Positions 32,401 to 41,824 of a stretch of 64,000 nt of DNA are shown here, one piece after another. The notes under the pieces are model-generated. The model was given only the letters and a program-made list of their open reading frames with translations. It did not search any database and was not told where the DNA came from. The position numbers and the translations under genes are program-made. Positions within the stretch are counted from its first letter, which is position 1. Each line of letters begins with the position of its first letter. The DNA is from Punica granatum (Eukaryota > Streptophyta > Magnoliopsida > Myrtales > Lythraceae): contig NC_045128.1 of the NCBI RefSeq assembly GCF_007655135.1, positions 29,854,811-29,918,810 on the forward strand, given 5' to 3'.

Positions 32401-35400
32401 TCAAATCAACCAACAAGCAGTAAAGTAAAACAACACCAAGAATTTTACGTGGAAAACCCCAATGTGGGGAAAAACCACGGGACCAACTCCGAATCAACGA
32501 TCCATTATGAAGATTATACAATGTCTTTCGTCAAGGGTAAACCCTTGGATCACCAAACTCAAGAGAAACACTCTCTTGGATCACCCAAATACTAAATTCG
32601 TCACCCACACCGGGTGGTTCACAAAATCAGCTGAAACAGCACCTACAGAGCTCGAATAGAAATTCTGACCGTTCAGAAGTTAGCCCCACGTGTTGTGAAG
32701 CTGCTGTCAAAATTTCGTCCCAATCGGAGTTCGTTTGATGTCCCGATCGAGGTTTGATCTCCAGCTGCGCGCTGCCCCTGTTGAGCAGAATTCTCCTCTG
32801 CTCTTCCTCTGTTCTGCTGTCTGCTGTCTGTTTGCGGCTGCCCCTTTTCTGCTGTCTGCAGCTTCTTTCTTCTACAGCCTTCTCCTATATTCTTTTCTGC
32901 CGCTACTGCTATATATATATATATATATATATATGCCGCCTAACAAATATAAACCCTAACTAAAATGGGTCTTGGGCCTATTAAAGCCCGATAAAAGCCC
33001 AATACAATTTGAGCCCAACTTCCTCCAAATTGGAGGGAAGCCCAACAAACTCCCCCTCCCGACTATTTGGAGGCTTCAAGCATACCGGCTATACTTCGGC
33101 AAACATGAAGTTTCTCCCTAGCGAGAGGTTTTGTCATCATATCAGCTTCATTCTCATCAGTGTGTACTTTGTCTAGCTTCACCAGCTTAGACTCCAACAC
33201 ATCTCTAATCCAATGAAACTTGATATCGATATGCTTCGACCTCGAATGGAAAGTGGGATTCTTGCAAAGATGAATGGCGCTTTGACTATCACAGTGTAGA
33301 ACATACCTTTCTTGCTTCAAGCTCAACTCCTGCAAAAACTTTTGCAACCACAACATCTCCTTGCAACATTCGGTCACCGCAATGTATTCGGCTTCCGTTG
33401 TAGACAAAGCGATGCACTTTTGAAGCCTTGATTGCCATGAGATAGCTCCCCCTGCAAAAGTCATCAAGTATCCCGAAGTGGATTTCCGGGAATCGATATC
33501 TCCTGCCATATCTGCATCCGTGTAGCCCACTAACTCCGGCTTACCAGTGCCAAAGTGTAAACACACCTTGGATGTTCCTCTGAGATACCTCAGGATCCAT
33601 TTAACCGCATTCCAATGCTCTTTCCCCGGATTGGAGAGAAAACGACTTACCACACCAACAGAATGAGCAATATCTGGCCTTGTACAGACCATGGCATACA
33701 TTAAACTTCCTACAGCTGATGAGTAAGGAACTTTCTTCATCTCTTCTTTCTCCTTCTCACTTGTAGGACATTGCTTCGAGCTAAGTTTGAAATGAGAAGC
33801 AAGTGGTGATGAAACTGGTTTAGCATTACCCATGTTGAACCGATCCAAAATCTTCTCGATGTACTTCTCTTGAGAAAGCCAAAGTTTTCCACTTGATCTG
33901 TCACGAGAAATATGCATCCCAAGGATCTGCTTTGCCGGTCCCAAATCCTTCATGGCAAAGGACTTGCTGAGCTTTTTCTTCAACTCTGCAATCTTGCTCA
34001 TATCATGACCGACAAGCAACATATCATCCACATATAACAGTAAAATGATAAAATCACCATCCGAGAATTGTTTCACGAACACACAATGATCTGAAGTTGT
34101 CCATGTGTAGCCATGGCTCAACATGAAAGAGTCAAACTTTTTATACCACTGCCGAGGTGCTTGCTTAAGCCCATACAAGCTCTTCCTCAGCCTGCACACC
34201 AAATGCTCCTTACCTTTAACTCGGAATCCTTCAGGCTGCTCCATATATATTTCTTCCTCCAAGTCACCATGCAGGAAAGCTGTTTTTACATCGAGCTGCT
34301 CGATCTCCAAGTTCAGACTAGCTGCCAGTGCGAGAACAACTCGGATCGATGACATCTTGACAACGGGCGAGAAGATCTCCTCGAAGTCAACTCCTTTCTT
34401 CTGGTTGAAACCTTTCACTACCAGTCGAGCTTTGTATCGAGGTCGCGAGTTCTCTGTCTTCAACCTGTAGACCCATTTGTTCTTCAATGCTCTCTTACCT
34501 TGCGGTAGCTTCACTAGGTCATACGTGTGATTTTCAGACAAGGAGTTCATCTCCTCATTCATCGCCTTCAACCAGTGCTCATTGTACTCATGTGCCACAG
34601 CTTCATCATAGCACTCAGGTTCTCCCCCGTCAGTCAGTAGCACATATTCATGAGGCGGATATCTTGTAGATGATCGTCTTATTCTATCAGATTGTCTAGG
34701 TAGATCTGCAGGCTCTAACTGTAACTGCGAGCCTGTATCATCCGTAGTCACATCATCATCTACCTGAGGAATCTCACCCCCAATCGTGGTTTCTTCATAC
34801 TCACCAGGTACCTCTTCCACTGGATGCTCTACATCAACCGGTACAGGAATAGAGATCTCGTGAGGATTGCCTACACTGGCTTTCTCTAACTTTTGCAAAT
34901 CCTCGATTGTCTGGTCCTCAAAGAAGACAACATCCCTGCTCCTGATGATCTTCTTGCTATCAGGGTCCCAAAGCCTGTACCCGAACTCTTCATGTGCATA
35001 ACCCAAGAAGATGCACTGTTTTGCCTTGGCATCAAGTTTTGATCTTTCATCTCGAGGAATGTGAACAGATGCCCTGCACCCGAATACTCTGAGATGCTTG
35101 TATGATACTTTCTTGCCGGTCCACACCTGCTGGGGTACATCTCCATCAAGTGCAACTGACGGTGTAAGATTAATAAGATCAACCGCTGACCTCATTGCCT
35201 CGCCCCAGAAAGGCTTAGACAGTTTCGCCTGAGAAAGCATACAACGAACTCTCTCAACAATTGTGCGGTTCATTCTCTCTGCAAGCCCGTTCTGCTGTGG
35301 TGTCTTCGGTACCGTCTTCTCAAGTTTGATACCGTGAGTCCTGCAATAGTTCTCGAAAGGACCCCTATACTCACCACCATTATCAGCTCTTACACATTTC

Positions 35401-37680
35401 AGCTTCATGCCCGTTTCTCTTTCCACTGCTACATGGAAGTTCTTGAAAATCTCAGTCACCTGATCTTTAGTTCTCATAGGGTAAGCCCAAACCTTCCTGG
35501 TGTGATCATCTATAAAGGTCACAAAATAGAGAGCACCACCAAGAGATCTATCCGACATAAAACAAACATCTGTATGCACAAGATCAAGTATATGATGGCA
35601 TCTAGAGGGACGACTTCTAACAAAAGAAACTCTCCTCTGCTTACCAGCTAAACAGTGATCACAAGTGCTCAAGTGCATACCTTTAACGGGCAAAGACTGC
35701 TTTCTAGCAAGAATTTGAATACCTTTCTCACTGATATGCCCAAGTCTCCTATGCCATAGCTCGATAGGATAATCCTCAACAACATTAACCTGACCGGAGT
35801 TGTGTCTGGCACGCAGCCTGTAGAGAGTGTCGGTCTTCTGACCCCGTGCCACAATCAACGAACCCTTGGAGAGCTTCCATCTCCCATTGCTGAATTCATT
35901 ACTGTAGCCTTCATCATCAAGTTGACCCGTCGAGATTAGGTTAAGGCGAATTTCTGGAACATGCCTCACCTTCTTCAAAAACAACTTGCAGCCAAGCTCG
36001 GTCTCTAGACAGACATCACCAATACCGACAATCTTGCATGACTGTCCATTTCCCATTCTCACATAACCATAGTCCCCGGTAGTGTAAGATGAGAAGAAAT
36101 CCCGATGAGGAGTGACATGAAACGAGGCACCTGTATCTGCAACCCAGGTAGAGTCCTGACATGTGAAATTCACATAGGCTTCATCACAAATGATGTAGGT
36201 CTCTCCATCAGATGCCACTGCTGTAGTACCTTCTTCCTTCTTGCTCTCACCGTTGCCATTCTGATTTTTCTTCAGAGCTCTACACTCCCTTTTGTAGTGT
36301 CCCTCCTTTCCACAGTGATAGCAAGTGACCACTTTCCTCGTCTTCGACTTTGATCTACCCCTCGATTTGCCACGTGAGTTACTATGCTTGGAAGAGAAAT
36401 TTCTGCTTTGACTTCTCCCCCGTTGTTCAGTAACCAAAGCTTCAGACTGAATGGAAATCCCCGAGCCTTTCCTTCTAGTCTCCTCATTAAATAAACTGTC
36501 TGTCACCGTGGCCAACGATAGCTTCCCGTTTGGCGCAGAATTGCTTAATGCAACCACGAGTGTGTCCCAATTATCCGGTAGAGTCCCTAAAAGTAGACAA
36601 GCCTGCAACTCATCGGGTAATATTATCTCCAGGTTCGTCAACTGGTTAATAATATCCTGGAAATTACTCATGTGCGCAGCCATATCACCTCCATCCTGAA
36701 AACGAAGATGAACAAGCTTCTTCACGAGGAATGCCTTATTTTGCGGTGTCTTCCTCGCATAGAGATTTGTCAATTTATCCCACAAAGCTTTTGCATTTGT
36801 CTCCTGAGCAACATGATGATAAATACTATTGTCTATCCACTGCCGAATCAAACCAATAGTTTTCCGATTTGTGCGTTCCCAAGCCTTGTCATCCTTATCT
36901 TTGGGTTTCGCGGAATCCCCTTCAATAGGATCGTACAAATCCCTGCAAAATAGAAGATCCTCCATCCGAGACTTCCATATAGAGTAGTTGGTTGCATTCA
37001 ACTTGAACATGGATCCTGTAGACTCCTCCATCTCGAAAACACCGAAAAAAAACTCAAACTTCTCTAACCCGAAGCTTTGATACCACTTGTTGGGGTTAGG
37101 GATGTACTCAACCAAACAATAACGCAGCAATTAATCTTCCTCCCCTACTGGTGTAATCGAGATAGGAACTAATCAAATCAACCAACAAGCAGTAAAGTAA
37201 AACAACACCAAGAATTTTACGTGGAAAACCCCAATGTGGGGAAAAACCACGGGACCAACTCCGAATCAACGATCCACTATGAAGATTATACAATGTCTTT
37301 CGTCAAGGGTAAACCCTTGGATCACCAAACTCAAGAGAAACACTCTCTTGGATCACCCAAATACTAAATTCGTCACCCACACCGGGTGGTTCACAAAATC
37401 AGCTGAAACAGCACCTACAGAGCTCGAATAGAAATTCTGACCGTTCAGAAGTTAGCCCCACGTGTTGTGAAGCTGCTGTCAAAATTTCGTCCCAATCGGA
37501 GTTCGTTTGATGTCCCGATCGAGGTTTGATCTCCAGCTGCGCGCTGCCCCTGTTGAGCAGAATTCTCCTCTGCTCTTCCTCTGTTCTGCTGTCTGCTGTC
37601 TGTTTGCGGCTGCCCCTTTTCTGCTGTCTGCAGCTTCTTTCTTCTACAGCCTTCTCCTATATTCTTTTCTGCCGCTACTG

Positions 37681-37718
<38 letters not shown>

Positions 37719-38006
37719 CCTAACAAATATAAACCCTAACTAAAATAGGTCTTGGGCCTATTAAAGCCCGATAAAAGCCCAATACAATTTGAGCTCAACT
37801 TCCTCCAAATTGGAGGGAAGCCCAACATAGACAATATGCAAATCATAATTATACGATACGTGCATATATGATATATATAGTACAGTGAATTACTGGCCAG
37901 AACTACGCGTGATGATGAGTCATCTGTGTACCTGTTGTTGAAGGGAGGTCACAAGGCTGCTAAGTTGCTTGGTAAGAGATTCGAGATCCTCACAGTCGTC
38001 GGCCAT
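29412..38006 (-). CDS. Pseudo-histidine phosphotransfer (HPt/AHP-like) protein, six exons, copy 2
   Basis: Exons are 37932-38006, 32176-32309, 31974-32042, 30810-30881, 29634-29706 and 29412-29453 (minus). The 154-residue product is the same as copy 1: I see no coding difference, and the Ile at the active-site His position is shared. The copia element sits at the same place in intron 1. The TATA-like motif is at 38050-38061. Unlike copy 1, its upstream DNA continues past 38287 into single-copy flank, so this copy probably keeps the ancestral promoter. Whether either copy gives correctly spliced mRNA depends on the exon 2 acceptor now embedded next to the LTR. Confidence 0.85.
32316..33047 (-). 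repeat. Copia 3' LTR, copy 2
   Basis: 732 bp. The TA tract is 25 nt. It is placed against the HPt exon 2 acceptor exactly as in copy 1. Confidence 0.95.
33063..37031 (-). CDS. Copia Gag-Pol polyprotein, intact, copy 2
   Basis: 1,322 residues with the same domain order as copy 1 and every catalytic motif present. Two residues differ from copy 1 (Leu for Phe in the RT-to-RNase H connection, Glu for Gly near the C-terminus). The frame is still open in both copies, which is expected for such a recent duplication. Confidence 0.95.
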   Translation of the reverse strand: MEESTGSMFKLNATNYSIWKSRMEDLLFCRDLYDPIEGDSAKPKDKDDKAWERTNRKTIGLIRQWIDNSIYHHVAQETNAKALWDKLTNLYARKTPQNKAFLVKKLVHLRFQDGGDMAAHMSNFQDIINQLTNLEIILPDELQACLLLGTLPDNWDTLVVALSNSAPNGKLSLATVTDSLFNEETRRKGSGISIQSEALVTEQRGRSQSRNFSSKHSNSRGKSRGRSKSKTRKVVTCYHCGKEGHYKRECRALKKNQNGNGESKKEEGTTAVASDGETYIICDEAYVNFTCQDSTWVADTGASFHVTPHRDFFSSYTTGDYGYVRMGNGQSCKIVGIGDVCLETELGCKLFLKKVRHVPEIRLNLISTGQLDDEGYSNEFSNGRWKLSKGSLIVARGQKTDTLYRLRARHNSGQVNVVEDYPIELWHRRLGHISEKGIQILARKQSLPVKGMHLSTCDHCLAGKQRRVSFVRSRPSRCHHILDLVHTDVCFMSDRSLGGALYFVTFIDDHTRKVWAYPMRTKDQVTEIFKNFHVAVERETGMKLKCVRADNGGEYRGPFENYCRTHGIKLEKTVPKTPQQNGLAERMNRTIVERVRCMLSQAKLSKPFWGEAMRSAVDLINLTPSVALDGDVPQQVWTGKKVSYKHLRVFGCRASVHIPRDERSKLDAKAKQCIFLGYAHEEFGYRLWDPDSKKIIRSRDVVFFEDQTIEDLQKLEKASVGNPHEISIPVPVDVEHPVEEVPGEYEETTIGGEIPQVDDDVTTDDTGSQLQLEPADLPRQSDRIRRSSTRYPPHEYVLLTDGGEPECYDEAVAHEYNEHWLKAMNEEMNSLSENHTYDLVKLPQGKRALKNKWVYRLKTENSRPRYKARLVVKGFNQKKGVDFEEIFSPVVKMSSIRVVLALAASLNLEIEQLDVKTAFLHGDLEEEIYMEQPEGFRVKGKEHLVCRLRKSLYGLKQAPRQWYKKFDSFMLSHGYTWTTSDHCVFVKQFSDGDFIILLLYVDDMLLVGHDMSKIAELKKKLSKSFAMKDLGPAKQILGMHISRDRSSGKLWLSQEKYIEKILDRFNMGNAKPVSSPLASHFKLSSKQCPTSEKEKEEMKKVPYSSAVGSLMYAMVCTRPDIAHSVGVVSRFLSNPGKEHWNAVKWILRYLRGTSKVCLHFGTGKPELVGYTDADMAGDIDSRKSTSGYLMTFAGGAISWQSRLQKCIALSTTEAEYIAVTECCKEMLWLQKFLQELSLKQERYVLHCDSQSAIHLCKNPTFHSRSKHIDIKFHWIRDVLESKLVKLDKVHTDENEADMMTKPLAREKLHVCRSIAGMLEASK
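37088..37827 (-). repeat. Copia 5' LTR, copy 2
   Basis: 740 bp with a 33-nt TA tract. Confidence 0.95.
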
Positions 38007-38456
38007 TTCCGGAGAGAGACGAAGAACCTTGAGGAGACTGTTTTAGAGACTATATATATAGTCACGATACAGTAACAGAAGGATAAAGGGAAGAGAGAGA
38101 AACCAAGGTGGTACGTTGAGGTTCGGCATCTCTTTTCCCTAGCTTAGGTTCGGGTCTTATTAATCTACTATTGGTAGAATTTTATTTTTTAATAGACTGA
38201 TTCAATTTAAACTTGAATTAGTCGGGACTTATTGGATTCTGAATATCGAATACTGTAGACCGAGAGAGAAAGAGAGAGAGAGAGGCGTGTATTGTGTGAA
38301 TGCATGACTTGTAGCTGGGGAAAAGGTTTTAACTGGGGAGGTTACAGAGCTGAGCTCTCCTAATTGCGATTTGCATGCAATGGCGCAATCTTCTCCAAAG
38401 AAGACAAATTTAGGTTCCAATCCAATATGTGATGGCATTATGCAGTCAAGTGTTTC

Positions 38457-38641
38457 GGTGCGTTTGGTTTCAGAGTTAAAGTAATTTTGATTTTGATTGT
38501 GGAAAAGAATAAATGTTGTATAGTGTGTTGAGTTAAAGTTAAAGTTAAAATTTTTAACTTGGGAAATGTATATTTTTGTTGTGCAGTGTGTTGAGTTAAA
38601 GTTAAAACTTTTGTGATTTTAATCCTGAAAACAAATAGGCC
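38457..38641. mobile_element. Tourist-like MITE (GGTGCGTTTGG family)
   Basis: The left end GGTGCGTTTGGTTTCAGAG is the inverted match of the right end (reverse complement GGCCTATTTGTTTTCAGGA). The interior has repeated GTTAAAGTTAAA blocks like those in the 44710 element. No target duplication is clear. Confidence 0.5.
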
Positions 38642-39325
38642 AAAAAGTTCGAGCGAAATTCTCTCAAATTCCTCGTAACAGACTAAATCTGTATAATTTA
38701 CTTTAAACGTTATTTGCTAGGAATCTATCTAATTTACTCCAACTAAATCTCAAAATACGTGTAAAGTACTGGAAAAAAGTGCAATTTACTTAAAATTAAA
38801 TTTTTTTAATTACAATTTTAAGTAATTTACTTGCGTACATGATGCAATCACTTTCAAAGTTTTTATACCATAGAGGTTTAGACCTTTGCCAGATTTGTAT
38901 ATTGATTCGATCACCGTATTATCATATGTGAGGGATTGACATTACTGAACTTTGAAAGCGGACATATATAGTAGCGTCTCGCAGGGGTCCGATCAATGGT
39001 AATTGAGTGGATTGACGTCATTTTAATCCTGTTCATCATTTTTTTCCACTTTTTTCTTTTTTATTAATTAGTATGAAAAGTAAAATCATTGATTTTTTCT
39101 TTCGGTAGAAAAAAATTATTGATTTAGACCATTTATAATTCCTCGACACTTGCAAATCGGGGTATAGTGGTAGAGGGGTTGGGCTGGGACATTCATATTG
39201 ATGGGGCCCATATACAAAATGATTAGTACGGGCAGGCTCCGACTCGGCCCAGTGGGCCAAAATTCTATACAGTAGTTCTTTCTTCTACTTCTTCTTCTTT
39301 TTTTTTAGTTAAGAAACTTAACATA

Positions 39326-39638
39326 GTATTTGGTAACGAAGTTAAATTTGAGAAGATGAAGACAAAAGAAATTAGAAAAAATATATGAGAGAATTTAAAA
39401 AAGAAGATAAAAAGTAACGATTGTATTATTGAATTGAAAAAAAAATTGAATTTGAGGAAAAATATTAAATAATTAAAAGAATTTAATATTACAAAATTAA
39501 TTATAATAATAGATTAGAAAAAAGTACGTGAGAAAAATTGTAGAAAAATATTAAAAAATAATGTTTGTATTGTTTAATTGAGAAAAAAGTAAAGTAAAGT
39601 TAAGTTGAGTAAAATCAAATTTTGTTACAGAACATAAC
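39326..39638. mobile_element. Short foldback element (TGGTAACGAAGTTAAATTTG family), copy A
   Basis: About 310 bp, very AT-rich. It shares its left end and most internal blocks (TATGAGAGAATTT, TTATTGAATTGA, AAATATTAAATAATTAA) with 59266-59563. The right end, in reverse complement, partly matches the left end, as in a MITE. Ends are approximate. Confidence 0.45.
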
Positions 39639-40089
39639 AAACTCTCATTTATTTCCAGCTCTAATGAAGATGATAATAACTATTTAAGAATTGCTTAACG
39701 CCTATACAAACCGCATATATCTCAATGTTATTTGTATATAAAATTATTTAATCAATATGCAAATATATAATCCCTTAAAAATTGTAAATGTCAATGATTG
39801 TTGGCATCTTTGTTTTCTATGTCCATTATGGAACATAGTGAAATTGATAGGCACTATTGTAAAAACATAAACAAGCTGAAACAACATGTTACAATAGAGT
39901 TACGTATGATGGTCTGACGCTTGAAAGACGCATAATTCTGGAAAAGTCGAGTGTTCTTGAGATAAAGCAAATCCCGCATTGATTATGGTAATGCCACACT
40001 CATAAATGTTCTTTCCTCAAAATTTCAAGTCAATTTATTTTGAAATTTAATGTTTTCATGCTGCCGTCGAATTGATGTTTCTCCTTTAT

Positions 40090-40334
40090 AATAAGGGTAA
40101 ATTGCATCGGTGGTTCAAAATATTTCATGAATATTTCAAGTTGGTTCAAAATGTCTTTTTGGTAACTTGATGGTACATGAAGTTTAAAAACCGTTTCAAT
40201 ATGGTACATTCCGTCATCTTACCATTGATGCCGTTATACTCCAAACTTTTTAAAATTGCAAATCGACCCAAAATTTTATAATTTTTCAATTTTGCCCCAA
40301 CTCTCCTCTTTCCACTATTCATCGTTTTCCTCCT
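40090..40334. other. Repeat-like DNA flanking the receptor-kinase fragment
   Basis: The stretch beginning GGGTAAATTGCATCGGTGGT looks like the terminal part of a Mutator-like or other long-inverted-repeat element. It runs directly into the inverted-repeat arm at 40335. The matching right end would lie in or beyond the N gap, so the element cannot be closed. Confidence 0.35.
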
Positions 40335-40811
40335 CCCTCTCCACTGTTCCTCTTCCCCCTCCCGTCTGTTCAACCCGGCGAGTTCCCGTCCCATGGCCCC
40401 CATAAATTCGGCGAGTCAGCCAATTCCACGGGGTCACGGGAACGGAAGTCAAATCGAAGTGGACCAACTTACTGTCAGTGTCAAAGTGGACTAACTTATC
40501 GCCGATGTCGCCCCCCGACTCGACTTCCATGCCTAAAGACATAGCCTTCTCCGATATCAGCATTGATGCCGCGGACTTCCCATTCTTCTTCTTGGCTGCA
40601 GCCTTCTTTCGGAACAAGCAGCAGAGCATAATGTAGCAGAGGACAAGCAGGATGGCAAGGAGAATTCATGCGGCTATGAGGATGATGTCCTTTGTGGTTA
40701 ACTTCCGTTTCCGTGACCCCATGGAATTGGCTGGCTCGCCGGATCTCTGGGGACCATTGGACGGGAAGTCGCCGGGTCGAACAAACAGGAGGGGGAGGAG
40801 GAGCAGTGGAG
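40335..40811 (-). pseudogene. IMK2-like LRR receptor kinase fragment, inverted-duplicated, broken by the gap
   Basis: On the minus strand, 40811 down to about 40470 encodes the juxtamembrane and transmembrane part of an LRR receptor-like kinase of the IMK2/MRLK type: a Pro-rich linker, RKRKLTTKDIILIAA, a hydrophobic span ILLAILLVLCYIMLCC, a basic KKAAAKKKNGKSAAS stretch and GDIGDKLVHFD. A TGA stop interrupts the membrane span (after IILIAA), so it is not functional. KLVHFD is tandemly repeated. The outer part is inverted-duplicated: 40335-40460 (+) is a diverged copy of 40689-40811 (-). The N gap truncates the right arm. Confidence 0.7.
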
Positions 40812-40911
40812 NNNNNNNNNNNNNNNNNNNNNNNNNNNNNNNNNNNNNNNNNNNNNNNNNNNNNNNNNNNNNNNNNNNNNNNNNNNNNNNNNNNNNNNNN
40901 NNNNNNNNNNN
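40812..40911. other. Assembly gap (100 N)
   Basis: Exactly 100 N, the usual placeholder for a gap of unknown size. It interrupts an inverted repeat, a typical cause of failed assembly. Confidence 0.99.
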
Positions 40912-41400
40912 ATTTATAAGTATATGAAACATTGAATTTGAACAATTTCATACATATCAACTAGTGCTTTCAATTATTGAAAAAATGTTCAATTTTCAAG
41001 AAATTTAATTATATACAAATGATATGGACATGTAACTAAAATACGTCGAATATGGCACAAGCAAAATATAATGTAAATTCATTGAACTGCATGAAATCGA
41101 AATGTCAATACAATGCGGAACTGAGGATTTGTAATTTCGCTTATATGACGCTTTTTCGTTTACGCACTCCAACTTTTATATATAATTGATTGATTGATAA
41201 TTGATATTTTCATGTGTAGTCCTTGTAAATGAAAAAAATGCATCATTAAATTAAATAATGAATAATGTAGGGAAATTCATTAGTCCTTTTTTGGGTAAAT
41301 ATTCACAGTCGTTTTTAATTGGATATATAAATATAAATTATATATTGCGCTGGTGGGAAAAAAAAAACCAAAATATTTATGCTCACAGTCCTTTCTCAGC
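40912..41400. other. AT-rich DNA upstream of the RING-H2 gene, no gene seen
   Basis: Low-complexity AT-rich sequence. The TATA-type TTATATATTG near 41338 could serve the RING-H2 gene downstream. Confidence 0.4.
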
Positions 41401-41447
41401 TCCCAATTTCCATTTGCACAGTCGCTGTGGCAGCTCTCAATTGCACT

Positions 41448-41505
41448 CTCTCTCTCTCTCTCTCTCTCTAGAGTAGATCTGATCTGTCTCTCTCTCTCTC
41501 TCCCC
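41448..41505 (+). repeat. CT-rich microsatellite in the 5' leader of the RING-H2 gene
   Basis: Two CT dinucleotide runs separated by a short unique stretch. Pyrimidine-rich tracts like this are common in plant 5' UTRs. Confidence 0.7.
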
Positions 41506-41824
41506 CCAAGCTTCTTCTGCGGCTGCTGTTGCTGCTGAGAAATCTCAGCTTCCCCCCCACATGGCTCCAATCTCCAGCTTCCTTCTCCCATCACGGCAGC
41601 CACAGCCGCCTTCGCTCACTGCACCCACTCACCCCCTCTACTGACTGGGCCACCGTCGCGCCGTTCCACTTCCGCTGCTGTCAGTTCGCGGTGATGCTGC
41701 CGCGTCGCAGAAATTAACTGGTCTTCTGGTGGGGAAATGTGTCAGAGCTGCTGAGCTCCGGATTTTGCGGAGGAAGATAAAAGAGTGGAGAGTGAGTGGC
41801 CGAGGAGGAAGGAGGAGGAGGAGA

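Larger units (their letters stand above)
32316..37827 (-). mobile_element. Full-length Ty1/copia LTR retrotransposon in HPt intron 1, copy 2
   Basis: 5,512 bp. LTRs are at 32316-33047 (732 bp) and 37088-37827 (740 bp); TAGAC target duplications are at 32311-32315 and 37828-37832; the primer-binding site is at 37074-37085 and the polypurine tract at 33048-33060. It carries the same three LTR-to-LTR differences as copy 1, which shows the insertion came before the segmental duplication. TA tracts in the LTRs are 25 and 33 nt, against 23 and 37 nt in copy 1, so they have slipped since duplication. Confidence 0.97.
19272..38287 (+). repeat. Tandem segmental duplication, unit 2 (19,016 bp)
   Basis: Second, nearly identical head-to-tail copy of 252-19271. 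TGTA occurs at 252-255, 19272-19275 and 38288-38291, which is the pattern left by a microhomology-mediated junction. There is no gap or N run at the junction. A short GA-rich tract (GAGAGAGAGG) immediately precedes the junction. A collapsed or falsely duplicated haplotype in the assembly cannot be excluded from sequence alone. Confidence 0.95.
38288..40080. other. Single-copy right flank of the duplication, no gene seen
   Basis: AT-rich intergenic DNA holding two short foldback elements, listed separately. The remainder shows no coding frame with protein-like content. Confidence 0.5.

Noticed and set aside
40496..40960. Open frames running through the N gap
   Set aside because: Frame continuity across N is meaningless; only the flanking receptor-kinase fragment has support.
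41280..41603. Minus-strand frame rich in Glu-Arg repeats
   Set aside because: Translation of the CT/GA microsatellite in the 5' leader of the RING-H2 gene.
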